Origin: Nonomuraea antri
GTDB lineage: Bacteria; Actinomycetota; Actinomycetes; Streptosporangiales; Streptosporangiaceae
Length of the DNA stretch: 55,161 bases
Assembly: GCF_013283785.1 (NCBI RefSeq)
Contig: NZ_JABCPZ010000047.1
Coordinates: 1 to 55,161, forward strand
Reading direction: 5' to 3'
The notes beneath the pieces are model-generated. The model saw only the letters and a list, made by a program, of their open reading frames with translations. It was not told the DNA's origin and searched no databases. Each line of letters begins with the position of its first letter. The stretch's first letter is position 1. The position numbers and the translations under genes are program-made. Shown here piece after piece: positions 15,661 through 23,830 of the stretch.

Positions 15661-16903
15661 ACCAGGCGCCTGCCAGGACGCGGGCGATGGTGGTGCTCAG
15701 GACGCGCACGCCACGTACCGAGCCGGGGTTGACCATGGTCAGGTCGCGTACCCGCTGCAGCCGGTAGTCCAGCGTTCTGGGGTGGATGTGGAGGGCCGCG
15801 GCGGCGGCGAGGCGGTTCATGTCGGCGCGGTAGTAGGCGTCCAGCGTCGGGATGAGGTCAGGGCCGCCGGCGAGACGGCGGGCGATCTCGCGCAGCCAGC
15901 GGTCGACCTCGGGCAGGTGCGCGGCGCCGAGTTCGGCGAAGACGTCTGCGACTCCGGACAGGGTTCGCGGCGTGGCTTCCACGGGCGCGACGTGGGCCAC
16001 GCGCCGTGCCAGGTCGGCGGTCTCGGCCAGGGTGCCGGACGGTCCGGCGGCGGTGCCCACCGCGCAGGGGCGGCCCACCCGTTCCACGATTTCGCTGACC
16101 AGGCTCATGAGCCGGTCGCCTGCTGACGCCATCGGCGACAACGACAGGGGTGACAGTGACGCGGTGCCGTCGTGCGGGACGAGGGCGAGCAGTTCGTCGG
16201 CCTGCTGCCAGCACAGCGGCACCTGGTGGGTCTTGAACACGTTGGCCACGAGGTCGTCGCGCGTGATGTCGCTCATGGCGTCCGCGCGGCGGAGCAGTTG
16301 GCCGGGCACCCGGACGATGACCACCAGGTAGTGCTCGTACGCCTCGATACCCAGGCTGTGCGCGAGACCGGGAGCGCTCGTGTCGGCGGCGAGCAGCAGC
16401 CGGGTGAGCATGCAAACGCGAGTCGCCACCGTCAGGCGCAGCCGCTGCTCGTCCATGAACGCGGAGAAGTAGGCGTCGCTGCCGCGCGCCCCCTGGGCGC
16501 CGATCCAGTTCAGCAGGTGCAGCAGGTCCTGTACTTCATGGCCTTCGACCGCGTCGTAGATCTCCCGCAGCATCAGGTTGGCGTGCAGCGTCAGCACCCG
16601 TTGCGCGGTGTCGGGCGAGAAGCCGTGCCGCGCCCGCTGACGGCCGATCTCGGCGATGAAGGACAGGTCTTCCGCCGGCAGCGGCCGGTCTTCGCCGACG
16701 AGCTCGATCGTGCGCCGGCGGAACCAGACGGCGTAGTCGAGCGTGTCCGCATAGCCCTTCGGACCTGCGGCCTCCTTACGGTATTCCGGCAACTCGTGCA
16801 TATAGATACTGACTTCGGCTTTCGCGTTCTCTTCGGATCGTTTCATCAATAATCGAAAAAGATCGCTCACGCTGATCGATCCCCCATTTTGGGTGGGTGT
16901 CAT
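15656..16903 (-). CDS. PucR/CdaR-type transcriptional regulator
   Basis: 415 residues. The C-terminal HTH_30 domain (LDAYYRADMNRLAAAAALHI-HPRTLDYRLQRVRDLT, about residues 345-385) is the hallmark of PucR/CdaR regulators, and the GGDEF-related linker (YLVVIVRVPGQLL...) precedes it. The N-terminal 160 residues are helical and probably sense a ligand, as in the actinobacterial family with an RsbRD-like N-terminus. No obvious target gene is adjacent: the divergent neighbour 360 bp away encodes a DUF4394 secreted protein, and the other side is a pseudogene. Confidence 0.86.
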   Translation of the reverse strand: MTPTQNGGSISVSDLFRLLMKRSEENAKAEVSIYMHELPEYRKEAAGPKGYADTLDYAVWFRRRTIELVGEDRPLPAEDLSFIAEIGRQRARHGFSPDTAQRVLTLHANLMLREIYDAVEGHEVQDLLHLLNWIGAQGARGSDAYFSAFMDEQRLRLTVATRVCMLTRLLLAADTSAPGLAHSLGIEAYEHYLVVIVRVPGQLLRRADAMSDITRDDLVANVFKTHQVPLCWQQADELLALVPHDGTASLSPLSLSPMASAGDRLMSLVSEIVERVGRPCAVGTAAGPSGTLAETADLARRVAHVAPVEATPRTLSGVADVFAELGAAHLPEVDRWLREIARRLAGGPDLIPTLDAYYRADMNRLAAAAALHIHPRTLDYRLQRVRDLTMVNPGSVRGVRVLSTTIARVLAGAWS

Positions 16904-17265
16904 TTCGCGCGGCGCGCCGGCCGAATACTCTCACGTTTACTGCCGAGCGCGTTCTCGTGTCAGATCATGCCATGAGCGGCCGGCATCGTCTGCGGATCGG
17001 CCTGAATCTCTGGGCTCGGCCTGTCGCACTCCGTTCTTGCCACAGTTCCACTGCTCCGGTCAAGTAGATTCTTCGCCGAATGCGAGACGATCTTGGCGGC
17101 GTTGCGAACAATGGCAATCCGGCCGTTCCCCCGACCACTTGATTCCACACACGTCACGATGACAGCGCCTCCGGCTCTGGGCGAAGCTCATGTGCGCCGA
17201 CGACCTCGGCGTACACAAAGCGGCCGGCGGGACGAACTCGCCGGCACGACATCATGGGGAAATCG
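16904..17265. other. Divergent intergenic region, no gene
   Basis: A long 362-bp spacer between the PucR-type regulator and the DUF4394 gene. It is less GC-rich than its surroundings, as expected for promoter DNA, but I could not fix a convincing -35/-10 pair or operator. Confidence 0.4.
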
Positions 17266-18168
17266 ATGCACGCGACCATCAAAAGAGGGATCGCCGCGGT
17301 AATCGCACTGGCCGGCGCGGCGGCCATCACCGTTGGCTCGGCGGGGCCGGGGACCGCGGCGAACTCCGTCACCACCGCCACCACCGCCGCCACGACACCG
17401 TCATTACGCGCCTTCGGGATCACCGACGACGGCAGGCTGATGGCCACGTTCCTGACCAACCAGCCTGAACAACTCGACTGGGTCAGGCGGATCAGCGGCC
17501 TGGTCGAAGACCGTTACGTGATCGGGATCGACTTCCGGGTCCAGGACGGCAAGTTCTACGCCGTCGGCAACTACGGCGGCATCTACACGATCACGCTGCC
17601 CACCGACGACGTCCCGGACGTCGTCGTCACCAAGGTCTCCCAGCTCAGCCTCCCGCTGAAGGGCACCAAATTCGGCGTCGACTTCAACCCGGCCGCCGAC
17701 CGGCTGCGGGTGATCAGCAGCACCGGCCAGAACCTGCGACACGACCTCGCCACCGGCCAGACGATCGCGGACCAGAGTTTGAGCGCCGCTCCGGGCGGCC
17801 CGGCGATCACCGGCGTCACCGCCGCCGGATACACCAACAACGATCTCAACGACGACACCGTGACCACCCTGTTCGACCTCAACACCAGGGCCGACCAGAT
17901 CGTGGTCCAGTCCCCGGCCAACCTCGGCCTGCTGGCCCCGACCGGCGCGCTCGGCACTGACGCCGACCTCAACGCCGGCCTGGACGTCTACAGCGACCTC
18001 AGCGGCGGCAAGACCGTCTCCAACACGGCGTTCGCCACCCTGGTCAACGCCTACACCGGCGACGCCTTCCTCTACACCGTCGACGTGCTCACCGGCGCCG
18101 CCACTCCCAGCGCCCAGCCGTTCCCGCTGACGATCACCGACATCGCCGTCGCTCTCGACACGAACTGA
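17266..18168 (+). CDS. Secreted DUF4394 protein
   Basis: 300 residues: signal peptide (MHATIKRGIAAVIALAGAAA, likely cut near residue 32) and a DUF4394 domain, recognisable by LRAFGITDDGRLMATF, IGIDFRVQDGKFYAVGNYGGIYTI, GTKFGVDFNPAADRLRVIS and TGQNLRHDLATG. The family is a presumed beta-propeller-like extracytoplasmic domain of unknown function. The ATG at 17266 is preferred to the one at 17254 because GGGGA lies 6 nt upstream. Monocistronic, ended by a strong hairpin 20 nt after the stop. Confidence 0.88.
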   Translation: MHATIKRGIAAVIALAGAAAITVGSAGPGTAANSVTTATTAATTPSLRAFGITDDGRLMATFLTNQPEQLDWVRRISGLVEDRYVIGIDFRVQDGKFYAVGNYGGIYTITLPTDDVPDVVVTKVSQLSLPLKGTKFGVDFNPAADRLRVISSTGQNLRHDLATGQTIADQSLSAAPGGPAITGVTAAGYTNNDLNDDTVTTLFDLNTRADQIVVQSPANLGLLAPTGALGTDADLNAGLDVYSDLSGGKTVSNTAFATLVNAYTGDAFLYTVDVLTGAATPSAQPFPLTITDIAVALDTN

Positions 18169-18187
18169 CGCTCCGTCCGACTCGTAC

Positions 18188-18231
18188 CGCTCAGCCCGTG
18201 CCCGGCGGCCCTGCCGGGCGCGGGCTGAGCG
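18188..18231 (+). terminator. Strong hairpin after the DUF4394 gene
   Basis: 19-bp stem (18188-18206 with 18213-18231) with one G-T wobble and a 6-nt loop, 20 nt after the stop at 18168. A typical GC-rich actinomycete intrinsic terminator without a T-run. Confidence 0.7.
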
Positions 18232-18422
18232 TGCTCCCGGGGCGGCGCGTGCACCGACCGATCCGTCGAACCCGGTCGCGAACTCGCCGACCGCCTGCTC
18301 GTCCGACCGCCGGACCGACCGTTGGACGCCTCGCCCCCGACCAACGGCGGGAATCCAGGGTCCTGCGCCCCTACGGCGGCGCCGTGACTGGCCGTCTCAT
18401 GGAAGTGAAGGGAGGCTCGAAG

Positions 18423-18835
18423 ATGCGAATCGTGATGAACGTCATGACCACCCGGGTGGTCTCGGCCCGGCCGGTCACGGAGATCGCACGGGTGCTGGTC
18501 ACGAACGGATCAGCGCGCCGTCCCGGTGGTCGACGGGGACGAGCGGTCGTCAGGGGTGGCTGGCGTACGAGTGCGACCTGATGCGCGAGGACGAGCTGCG
18601 CTGCGGCGAGGAACTCCGACTGTCGCGGCGCGATCAGCGGCTCCGTCCCATCGAGGTCCGCGACCAGGACGGCGCCGCGAAGGCGGTCGGCCCCGTCGCC
18701 GCAGACGTGATGAGCACTCCCCCGGTCACGATCCCCATGCACACCACAGGCCGGCTGCGGGGCATCGTCAAGGCTTCCCCGCGCGACGACGAGAAGATCC
18801 GGCGCCGGCTCGGTCGAAGGTCCCGAGCCGGCCGA
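18423..18835 (+). pseudogene. Decayed CBS-domain-pair protein
   Basis: Starts properly (GGGAGG, then ATG) with MRIVMNVMTTRVVSARPVTEIARVLVTNG, the opening of a stand-alone CBS pair. It then shifts frame to AVPVVDGDERSSGV, then to CDLMREDELRCGEELR, and resumes with AADVMSTPPVTIPMHTTGRLRGIVKASPRDDEKIRRRL, which is the second CBS domain with about 25 residues deleted. At least two frameshifts plus a deletion make it non-functional. Its tail is in frame with the RsbW-like gene start. Confidence 0.75.
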
Positions 18836-18847
18836 AGGAAGGCGACG

Positions 18848-19264
18848 GTGAGCAGTATGAAGACGCGACCGGTGACGGCCTACTGGCTGCTCGGCATGCC
18901 GGTCGACGAAGATCGTCTCCAGCCCGCCCGTCATGCCGTGCTGGGGTGCGCCCGCGCCGAAGGGCTGACCGGCGAGCGGCTCAGCGACCTGATCACCGCG
19001 GTCAAGGAAGGGCTCACCAACGCACTTGAACACGGCGGCGGACAGACTTGGCTCAGCCTGTGGCGCGAGGACGACCGGCTGGTGTGCGAAGTCCAGGACG
19101 AAGGGCCGGGAATGGCCCCGATGGACCTCGATGGCAAGCCGCTGCCCGCGCCGACGGCGCTCGGCGGGCGCGGGATCTGGCTGATGCGTCATCTGGCCGA
19201 CGAGGTGGAGTTCGTCACGGACGGCGCGGGCACCGTCGCCCGCCTGTCCATGCGTCTCCCCTGA
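18848..19264 (+). CDS. RsbW-like serine kinase / anti-sigma factor ATPase
   Basis: 138-residue stand-alone GHKL ATPase of the HATPase_c_2 type used by SpoIIAB/RsbW anti-sigma factors. N box EGLTNALEH (Asn58), G1 box VQDEGPGM (Asp84, Gly86) and G2 box LGGRGIWLM. Known members bind a sigma factor and phosphorylate a STAS antagonist. A STAS protein is encoded 1.4 kb downstream at 20657, but partnership is only a possibility. GTG at 18848 follows AAGGAAGG; ATG at 18857 is an alternative. The CBS pseudogene immediately upstream was probably part of the same operon. Confidence 0.85.
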   Translation: MSSMKTRPVTAYWLLGMPVDEDRLQPARHAVLGCARAEGLTGERLSDLITAVKEGLTNALEHGGGQTWLSLWREDDRLVCEVQDEGPGMAPMDLDGKPLPAPTALGGRGIWLMRHLADEVEFVTDGAGTVARLSMRLP

Positions 19265-19608
19265 ACGTGACGGGTTTCCAGCCCGCCCGCCGTCACCGTT
19301 CCGCTCCCGCCCCCCCCTATGGACGGTGCTCCGCGCCGCGCGACATCACGCCCCCGGCGGGTACCAGCCGGCTCATCGCGCTCGCCCACGCAAGCGCCGC
19401 CACTTCCGCACACCCCCGACGACTGTCCCCGCCAGCCAGCTACGCCTCGCGGGCAAGGGCCCCCTACCGTACGAGGCCTGGCAGGACTCCTGCCCAGGCC
19501 AACGGGCCCGGCTGAGAGGGCTCTCCTTTGGCTTCAACCGTTCGCGGACGTGAGGCTTGCGTGGCGGCGCTCAGCGGGCACGGGTGCACTTGTCGAGGAG
19601 GACCGGAA
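19265..19608. other. Gap between convergent genes, nothing recognised
   Basis: The stretch lies between the RsbW-like gene and the convergent secreted-protein gene. Frames are Arg/Pro-rich without a ribosome-binding site. No strong hairpin or repeat was seen apart from C-rich runs near 19310. Confidence 0.4.
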
Positions 19609-20091
19609 CTACAGCCCGGTCAGCTTGAGCCTGACGTGGTAGGAGTAGAAGGTCTCGTTGGTCCCGTCGATGAAGGTCTCCTCGATGGCCACCTGCCCCC
19701 TGGCCAGCCCGAAGCACGTGACGCCGTTCGCGATCGCCACGCCCAGGCTGTCGCCCGTGCCGGCGGCCGGGGGCGTGACCTCGCGCAGGTCGAAGCCCAC
19801 GCTGCCGATGGTTCCGACGACCGTGGTCGGGAATTCGAAGTCGGCGGGGTCTCCGTCGCCGCCGGTCACCATCGGGAAGTAGTTGTCGTTGAACCTGGGG
19901 AACAGGTTCCCGCCGACCAGGAAGCGGAGTTCATCCCGCCCGTCCCGTTCGGCGGCGTTGAGTGAGTCGATGTCGTAAAGCTCGACGCGGCACGACGCGG
20001 CCTGGGCGGCAGCCGGGCTCGCGGTCACAGCCGGCGACACCACCAGGCCCACGGCCAGGGCCATTCCGGCGATCAGCTTGTGAGATTGCAT
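19609..20091 (-). CDS. Secreted protein of unknown function
   Basis: 160 residues with a Sec signal peptide (MQSHKLIAGMALAVGLVVSP, likely cut near residue 31 after AAAQA). The mature part is acidic and beta-rich, with ELYDIDSLNAAERDGRDELRF near its start and two cysteines that could pair. The ATG is preceded by GGAAGAG. No domain is recognised; the ordering Y-D-I-D...R-D-E-L-R-F resembles small secreted actinobacterial proteins that bind metal or ligand, but this is not an assignment. Its 5' region is long and holds a LacI-type palindrome 350 nt away. Confidence 0.75.
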   Translation of the reverse strand: MQSHKLIAGMALAVGLVVSPAVTASPAAAQAASCRVELYDIDSLNAAERDGRDELRFLVGGNLFPRFNDNYFPMVTGGDGDPADFEFPTTVVGTIGSVGFDLREVTPPAAGTGDSLGVAIANGVTCFGLARGQVAIEETFIDGTNETFYSYHVRLKLTGL

Positions 20092-20656
20092 GCTGCTCTC
20101 TTCCGAGTAGAGGGCGCGTGGGACTTCCCCGATCTGCGGGGAACACGGTTCCCTGTCCTCGCAGAGTCGCCCCTCCACATCGCACAAGCAGCGCACAATT
20201 ACCGGTTGCCCCGGTGCCCTTCGGCGTTGCGCGTCATGGTCGATCGGCCGGGCAGGCTGGTCCGGATCTGTGCGCTGCCCTGGCTCGAGTTCGTGCCCGG
20301 CGACGTGCGCCTCGGCGCCGTCGGTGGCGGTGGCTCGCCTGTCCGAGCATCTGGTGCGGGCCTGAAGCCGTACGGCAAGCCCCCAGCGAGGCCCAAGCGC
20401 CGAGGGGCTCGTCCGCCCGACCGAAAGCGGGTAGCGTGCAGGGTGAAAGCGCTTTGACTGCGTGTTTCGCCGATCCGGCCGCAACGGCACCGCTTGATGC
20501 CGATGCCTTTGCGGCTGACCGACCGCTCAACGAGGTGAGCGCCGGTCATCTGCCTGAGGGATACTCCCCGCGATGGTGGTCCGATCTCCGGACATGTCGC
20601 CGCAGCGACAATCCATCGCCCAGAAGGGAACCCCCTGCCCGGGGGTGTGCGATCTC
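20092..20656. other. Long divergent intergenic region
   Basis: 565 bp between the leftward secreted protein and the rightward STAS gene. No gene is supported. Its only clear signal is the LacI-type palindrome at 20443-20458. Confidence 0.4.
20443..20458. promoter_or_regulatory. LacI-family-type palindrome
   Basis: GTGAAAGCGCTTTGAC is symmetric at 14 of 16 positions around a central CG, the form of LacI/CcpA-family operators. It shares GTGAAAGCG with the two 50-bp elements at 13.5 and 24.5 kb. No LacI-family gene lies in the window, so the regulator would be encoded elsewhere. Confidence 0.45.
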
Positions 20657-21283
20657 ATGGCCGACCACGATGCGCCACTTCCTATCCCGAACGAACCCGC
20701 GACAGAACCACAGACAGAACCACGGACAGAACTCCAGGACGTCGCCTCGCTGCTGCTTGCGCTCAACCGGGAGATAGCCCGCCTGACCGCTCCGCAGACC
20801 GATGCCGGCACCGACCGCGGACGGGCCGCCGCGCAGCGTGCCCAGCAGGCCAGAGACCGCGCCGCCGAGATCGCCGAACGCCTGGCACGGGACCAGCACC
20901 GGCTGCGCGAGGACGACCCCGGCCGCATGGACATGGTGAGTCCGCTGCGGTTGACCAGCGAGAACCTGCCCGGCGGCCTTCTGGTACGCGTGGCCGGCGA
21001 GGTCGACCTGACCAACGCCGCCCGGCTGGAGGCCTACCTCGACCAGGCACGCCGCCGGCAGGGCGAACCGCTCGTGCTCGACCTGAGCGGCCTGACCTTC
21101 CTCGACCACCGCGGGCTGAACGTCCTGCTGCGCGCGCACGTCCACGCCGAGCGGCACGGCGGTGGGCTGCACCTGGCCGCCCTGCGGGCCATGCCCGCCC
21201 GCCTGCTGGAAGTCGCCGGCGCCTGGCGGCACCTGCGCTGGTACCCCAGTGTGGAGGACGCCCTGACCGCGCTCACGTCCTGA
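20657..21283 (+). CDS. STAS-domain protein with coiled-coil N-terminus, lacking the phospho-serine
   Basis: 208 residues. Residues 25-90 are Ala/Arg/Glu-rich and probably coiled coil; residues 95-205 are an anti-sigma-factor-antagonist STAS domain: GGLLVRVAGEVDLTNAARLE, PLVLDLSGLTFLDHRGLNVLL. In SpoIIAA/RsbV the loop reads D-S-S-G with a phosphorylatable Ser; here it is Asp150-His151-Arg152-Gly, so switch control by an RsbW-type kinase is unlikely in the usual way. A short 12-bp tandem repeat near 20700 encodes EPxTEPxTE. The start is uncertain: ATGs at 20573 and 20594 are possible. Confidence 0.8.
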   Translation: MADHDAPLPIPNEPATEPQTEPRTELQDVASLLLALNREIARLTAPQTDAGTDRGRAAAQRAQQARDRAAEIAERLARDQHRLREDDPGRMDMVSPLRLTSENLPGGLLVRVAGEVDLTNAARLEAYLDQARRRQGEPLVLDLSGLTFLDHRGLNVLLRAHVHAERHGGGLHLAALRAMPARLLEVAGAWRHLRWYPSVEDALTALTS

Positions 21284-21494
21284 TCGGTCTCGGATGCGTC
21301 TTCGGGCTCGCCCGCGGCGACCCCCGACCACGTGGCAGCCCAGCGCACGGCCGCGTCTGGATCCAGGTCAAGTGGACGGCAGCGAGACGAACGCCCTGCC
21401 TGGCATGCCGGCCACCTGCTGATCGCCCATGACACCGTCGCGAGCAGGAAACCCACCGTCATGAGCCCAGCGCCCGTCTGGACCCGGCGGCCGT

Positions 21495-22305
21495 CTAGCG
21501 GACTCGCTGGGCGAGCCAGTCGTGGAAGGTGAGCAGGCCGGGGAAGCGCTCCCGCAGCCCGGCGAGATCGGCCTGGTAGCCGCTTTCGGCGAACCACTCG
21601 AACAGCCGCTCCTCGACCGGCAGGGGAACCAGCCGGGTGGGCACCCCGGTGACCTTCTCATAGGTCGCGGCCACCTCGGTGAAGGTCAGCTCGTCGGCGG
21701 CGATCTCGAGTTCGGCGCCCAGGTAGTCGTCGCGGTGGTCGATGACCTCGGCGGCGATGCGGCCGATGTCGTCGGTGGCGATGAACTGCATCGGCCGGTC
21801 GGGCAGCACCGGGAGCTCCATCACCCGTTCGCCTCGGGCGTCGGCGTAGTGCAGCAGGTTGTCCATGAAGAACACCGGCCGCAGGATGGTCGCGGGCAGT
21901 CCGAGGGCACGGATGTAGGGACTCGATCGCGGCCTTGCTCTCGAAATGGTCGATCCCGGTGCGCCGCTCGGCGCCGCCGACCGAGCTGTAGACCAGGTGC
22001 CCGACCCCGGCGTCCAGGACGGCGTCGGCGACGTGAACGCCCTGCCGTACCTCGGCCTTGAGGGTGTCCGGCTCGTAGGCCAGGGCTTGCATGCTGAACA
22101 CGGCGTCCACTCCGCGCATGGCCTTGACCAGGGAAGCGGGATCTTCGAGGTCGCCGGTCATGAGCTCGGCACCGGCCAGGCGGTGCGCCTTGGGGTTTCG
22201 TGTGTCTCGGATCAGGGCGCGGACCTGCCAGCCGCGGGCCAGCAGGTGCCGCGCGGTGGCGCCGCCCTGTTGGCCGGTGGCGCCGATGACCAGCGCGGTC
22301 CTCAT
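21495..22305 (-). pseudogene. NmrA-like NAD(P)-binding protein, frameshifted
   Basis: The N-terminal half (MRTALVIGATGQQGGATARHLLARG, through GIDHFESKAAIE) and C-terminal half (YIRALGLPATILRPVFFMDN through FHDWLAQRVR) are both excellent NmrA/HSCARG-type Rossmann sequence but lie in different frames. Exactly one extra base in 21918-21921 (a GGG run) breaks the joint; removing it restores about 269 continuous residues. It is therefore either a very recent pseudogene or a sequencing error. NmrA-like proteins are redox sensors or quinone reductases. Start ATG overlaps the SnoaL-like stop (ATGA), so both were one operon under the TetR at 22757. Confidence 0.85.
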
Positions 22306-22667
22306 GACGTCACCACCGGGGTGGTCTGCGCCAGCGCGATCCGCCAGGTGCCGTCGTCCTTGACCAGCACGAACGTCAGGGCTCCCGTGCGGCCGTCGTT
22401 GACGTGCTTGATCAGGTTGGCCAGTGCCACGTCCGGCCGCAGGAACGTGATGTCGAGCAGCTCGTTCCTGGTCAGCACGTCCTTCAGCGGGGTCCGCACC
22501 GCCTTGGCCATCACCTCCTGAACTTGTTCGCGGCCGCGCAGCCGGATCCCGGTGAAGTTGACCAGGGACACCTCCTCGGTCAGCAGCGCGGTGAAGCCGG
22601 CCACGTCGTTCTGCAGCTCTTCGGCGTCGCGGACGACCTGCTCGATCGCCTCGATCTCAGGGTTCAT
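22302..22667 (-). CDS. SnoaL/DUF4440-like NTF2-fold protein
   Basis: 121-residue single NTF2-like domain of the SgcJ/EcaC type: IEAIEQVVRDAEELQNDVAGFTALLTEEVSLVNFTGIRLRG, then a C-terminal sheet ALTFVLVKDDGTWRIALAQTTPV. Such proteins are small hydrolases, cyclases or binding proteins; the catalytic residues vary and cannot be assigned. ATG is preceded by AGAGG. It is first in a two-gene leftward operon with the NmrA-like gene and divergent from the TetR gene across two palindromic operators. Confidence 0.87.
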   Translation of the reverse strand: MNPEIEAIEQVVRDAEELQNDVAGFTALLTEEVSLVNFTGIRLRGREQVQEVMAKAVRTPLKDVLTRNELLDITFLRPDVALANLIKHVNDGRTGALTFVLVKDDGTWRIALAQTTPVVTS

Positions 22668-22686
22668 GTCACACCTCTCGATATTC

Positions 22687-22736
22687 GCGGAGCGATTCGC
22701 TCCGCATGGAGACTATGCCGGAGCGAATCGCTCCGC
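22687..22736. promoter_or_regulatory. Double TetR operator
   Basis: Two near-identical palindromes: GCGGAGCGATTCGCTCCGC (22687-22705, fully symmetric around one base) and CCGGAGCGAATCGCTCCGC (22718-22736). Centres are 31 bp apart, about three helical turns, between the divergent SnoaL/NmrA operon and the TetR gene. Almost certainly the binding sites of the TetR at 22757, controlling both directions. Confidence 0.82.
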
Positions 22737-22756
22737 AACTGGTAAGGTCTGTGGCG

Positions 22757-23467
22757 ATGACCACACGAAAAGACCGCGACGTACGGAAAGACCGCGACGC
22801 GCCAGGAGACCGCGACGTCCCAGGAGACCGCGCCACGCGAAAGGACCTCGCGGAGCGCAACGACCGCGCGCTGCTCCAGGCCGCCCGCGACGTGCTCGCC
22901 GAGGACGGCGCGCACGCGTCCGTGGCCGCCATCGCGGCCCGGGCCGGCGTCGGCATCGGGAGCCTCTACCGTCGCTACCGGACGAAGGAGGAGCTGTTCC
23001 AGCGGCTCAGCGTGATCTCGCTCGACCACTGGAACGCCGCGGCCGAGCGCGGCCTGGCCGATCCCGACCCGTGGGCCGGCCTGGCCGGATTCGTCCGCGC
23101 CTGCGTGGAGTTCGGACAGGGGACACTGGCGCCCATCGCCGGGACGGTCGAGGTGACCGCAGAGATGAGCGCGAAGTCCAGCCGCGGCGACAAGCTGCTC
23201 GACGAACTCGTCCGGCGGGCACATGGGGCCGGCGTGCTGCGCGGCGACGTGACCGCGGTCGACATCGCGCTGCTCGTCGAGCAGTTCGGCCGCTCCCCGG
23301 CGGTCGATCAGGTGCGCAAGCAGGGCAGGGACGACCTGTTGCCGGCCGCGAACCAGGCCCGCGTGCGGCTGGTCGCGATCGCGCTCGACGGGTTGCGCCC
23401 GGGCAACGAGCCGCTGCCCGGCTCCCCGCCCGGCGCCGAGATCTTCACCGGGCGCTGGGCGACCTAG
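22757..23467 (+). CDS. TetR-family repressor with repetitive N-terminal extension
   Basis: 236 residues. The HTH (LLQAARDVLAEDGAHASVAA-IAARAGVGIGSLYRRYRTKEELF) begins only at about residue 36. Before it lies a highly charged stretch built from KDRDV/GDRDV hexapeptide repeats, encoded by four 18-bp tandem repeats. The C-terminal helical domain is of the common SbtR-like type. Divergent from SnoaL and NmrA genes, which it probably represses through the double operator. The ATG at 22757 has AAGG about 9 nt upstream; a start just before the HTH cannot be excluded. Confidence 0.88.
   Translation: MTTRKDRDVRKDRDAPGDRDVPGDRATRKDLAERNDRALLQAARDVLAEDGAHASVAAIAARAGVGIGSLYRRYRTKEELFQRLSVISLDHWNAAAERGLADPDPWAGLAGFVRACVEFGQGTLAPIAGTVEVTAEMSAKSSRGDKLLDELVRRAHGAGVLRGDVTAVDIALLVEQFGRSPAVDQVRKQGRDDLLPAANQARVRLVAIALDGLRPGNEPLPGSPPGAEIFTGRWAT
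22769..22840 (+). repeat. Four 18-bp tandem repeats in the TetR gene
   Basis: Consensus of the units is roughly (A/G)(A/G)AGACCGCGAC followed by six variable bases, at 22769, 22787, 22805 and 22823. Being a multiple of three, copy changes keep the frame. They encode the charged hexapeptide array at the N-terminus of the repressor. Confidence 0.75.
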
Positions 23468-23710
23468 GAGCGGCCGCGTACGGTCTCCGCAGGCGCCCGG
23501 AACAGACCGTGGAGAAGGCACCGGTCTCGGTCCAGCCCGGAGGCGTCGGCCAGGTCGGCGGTGAGCTGCTCGGGGTCGTGGAAGATCTTCACGATGTTGT
23601 AGCTGCTGCGGTCGTCGAGTCGCGCACCGTGGCCGCGACGTCCTCGGGTGCGGCCTCGGCGGGGCCTTCGTCGATGAGGACCGCTTTGCCACGCGGTGCG
23701 CCGACTCGAC
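23464..23710 (-). pseudogene. C-terminal fragment of a SAM-dependent methyltransferase
   Basis: On the minus strand GKAVLIDEGPAEAAPEDVAATVR (the strand-5 region after the usual PGGRVLFVDE pattern) is followed after a frameshift by RSSYNIVKIFHDPEQLTADLADASG and CLLHGLFRAPAETV, matching the end of class I methyltransferases of the type that finish with YxIVKVFxxPxELxxxLxxLGW. The N-terminal Rossmann core is absent. The remnant ends on the same few bases as the TetR gene. Confidence 0.6.
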
Positions 23711-23830
23711 GACGGACATCGCGGGTCGGCTTCAGCCCACGTCCTATCGGTGATCACATGAACATGTCACAGGACACGGCGGACTGACAGAGACGCGAGT
23801 GCCCCGCTCGAAGCCCTCTACCGGCTAAGG

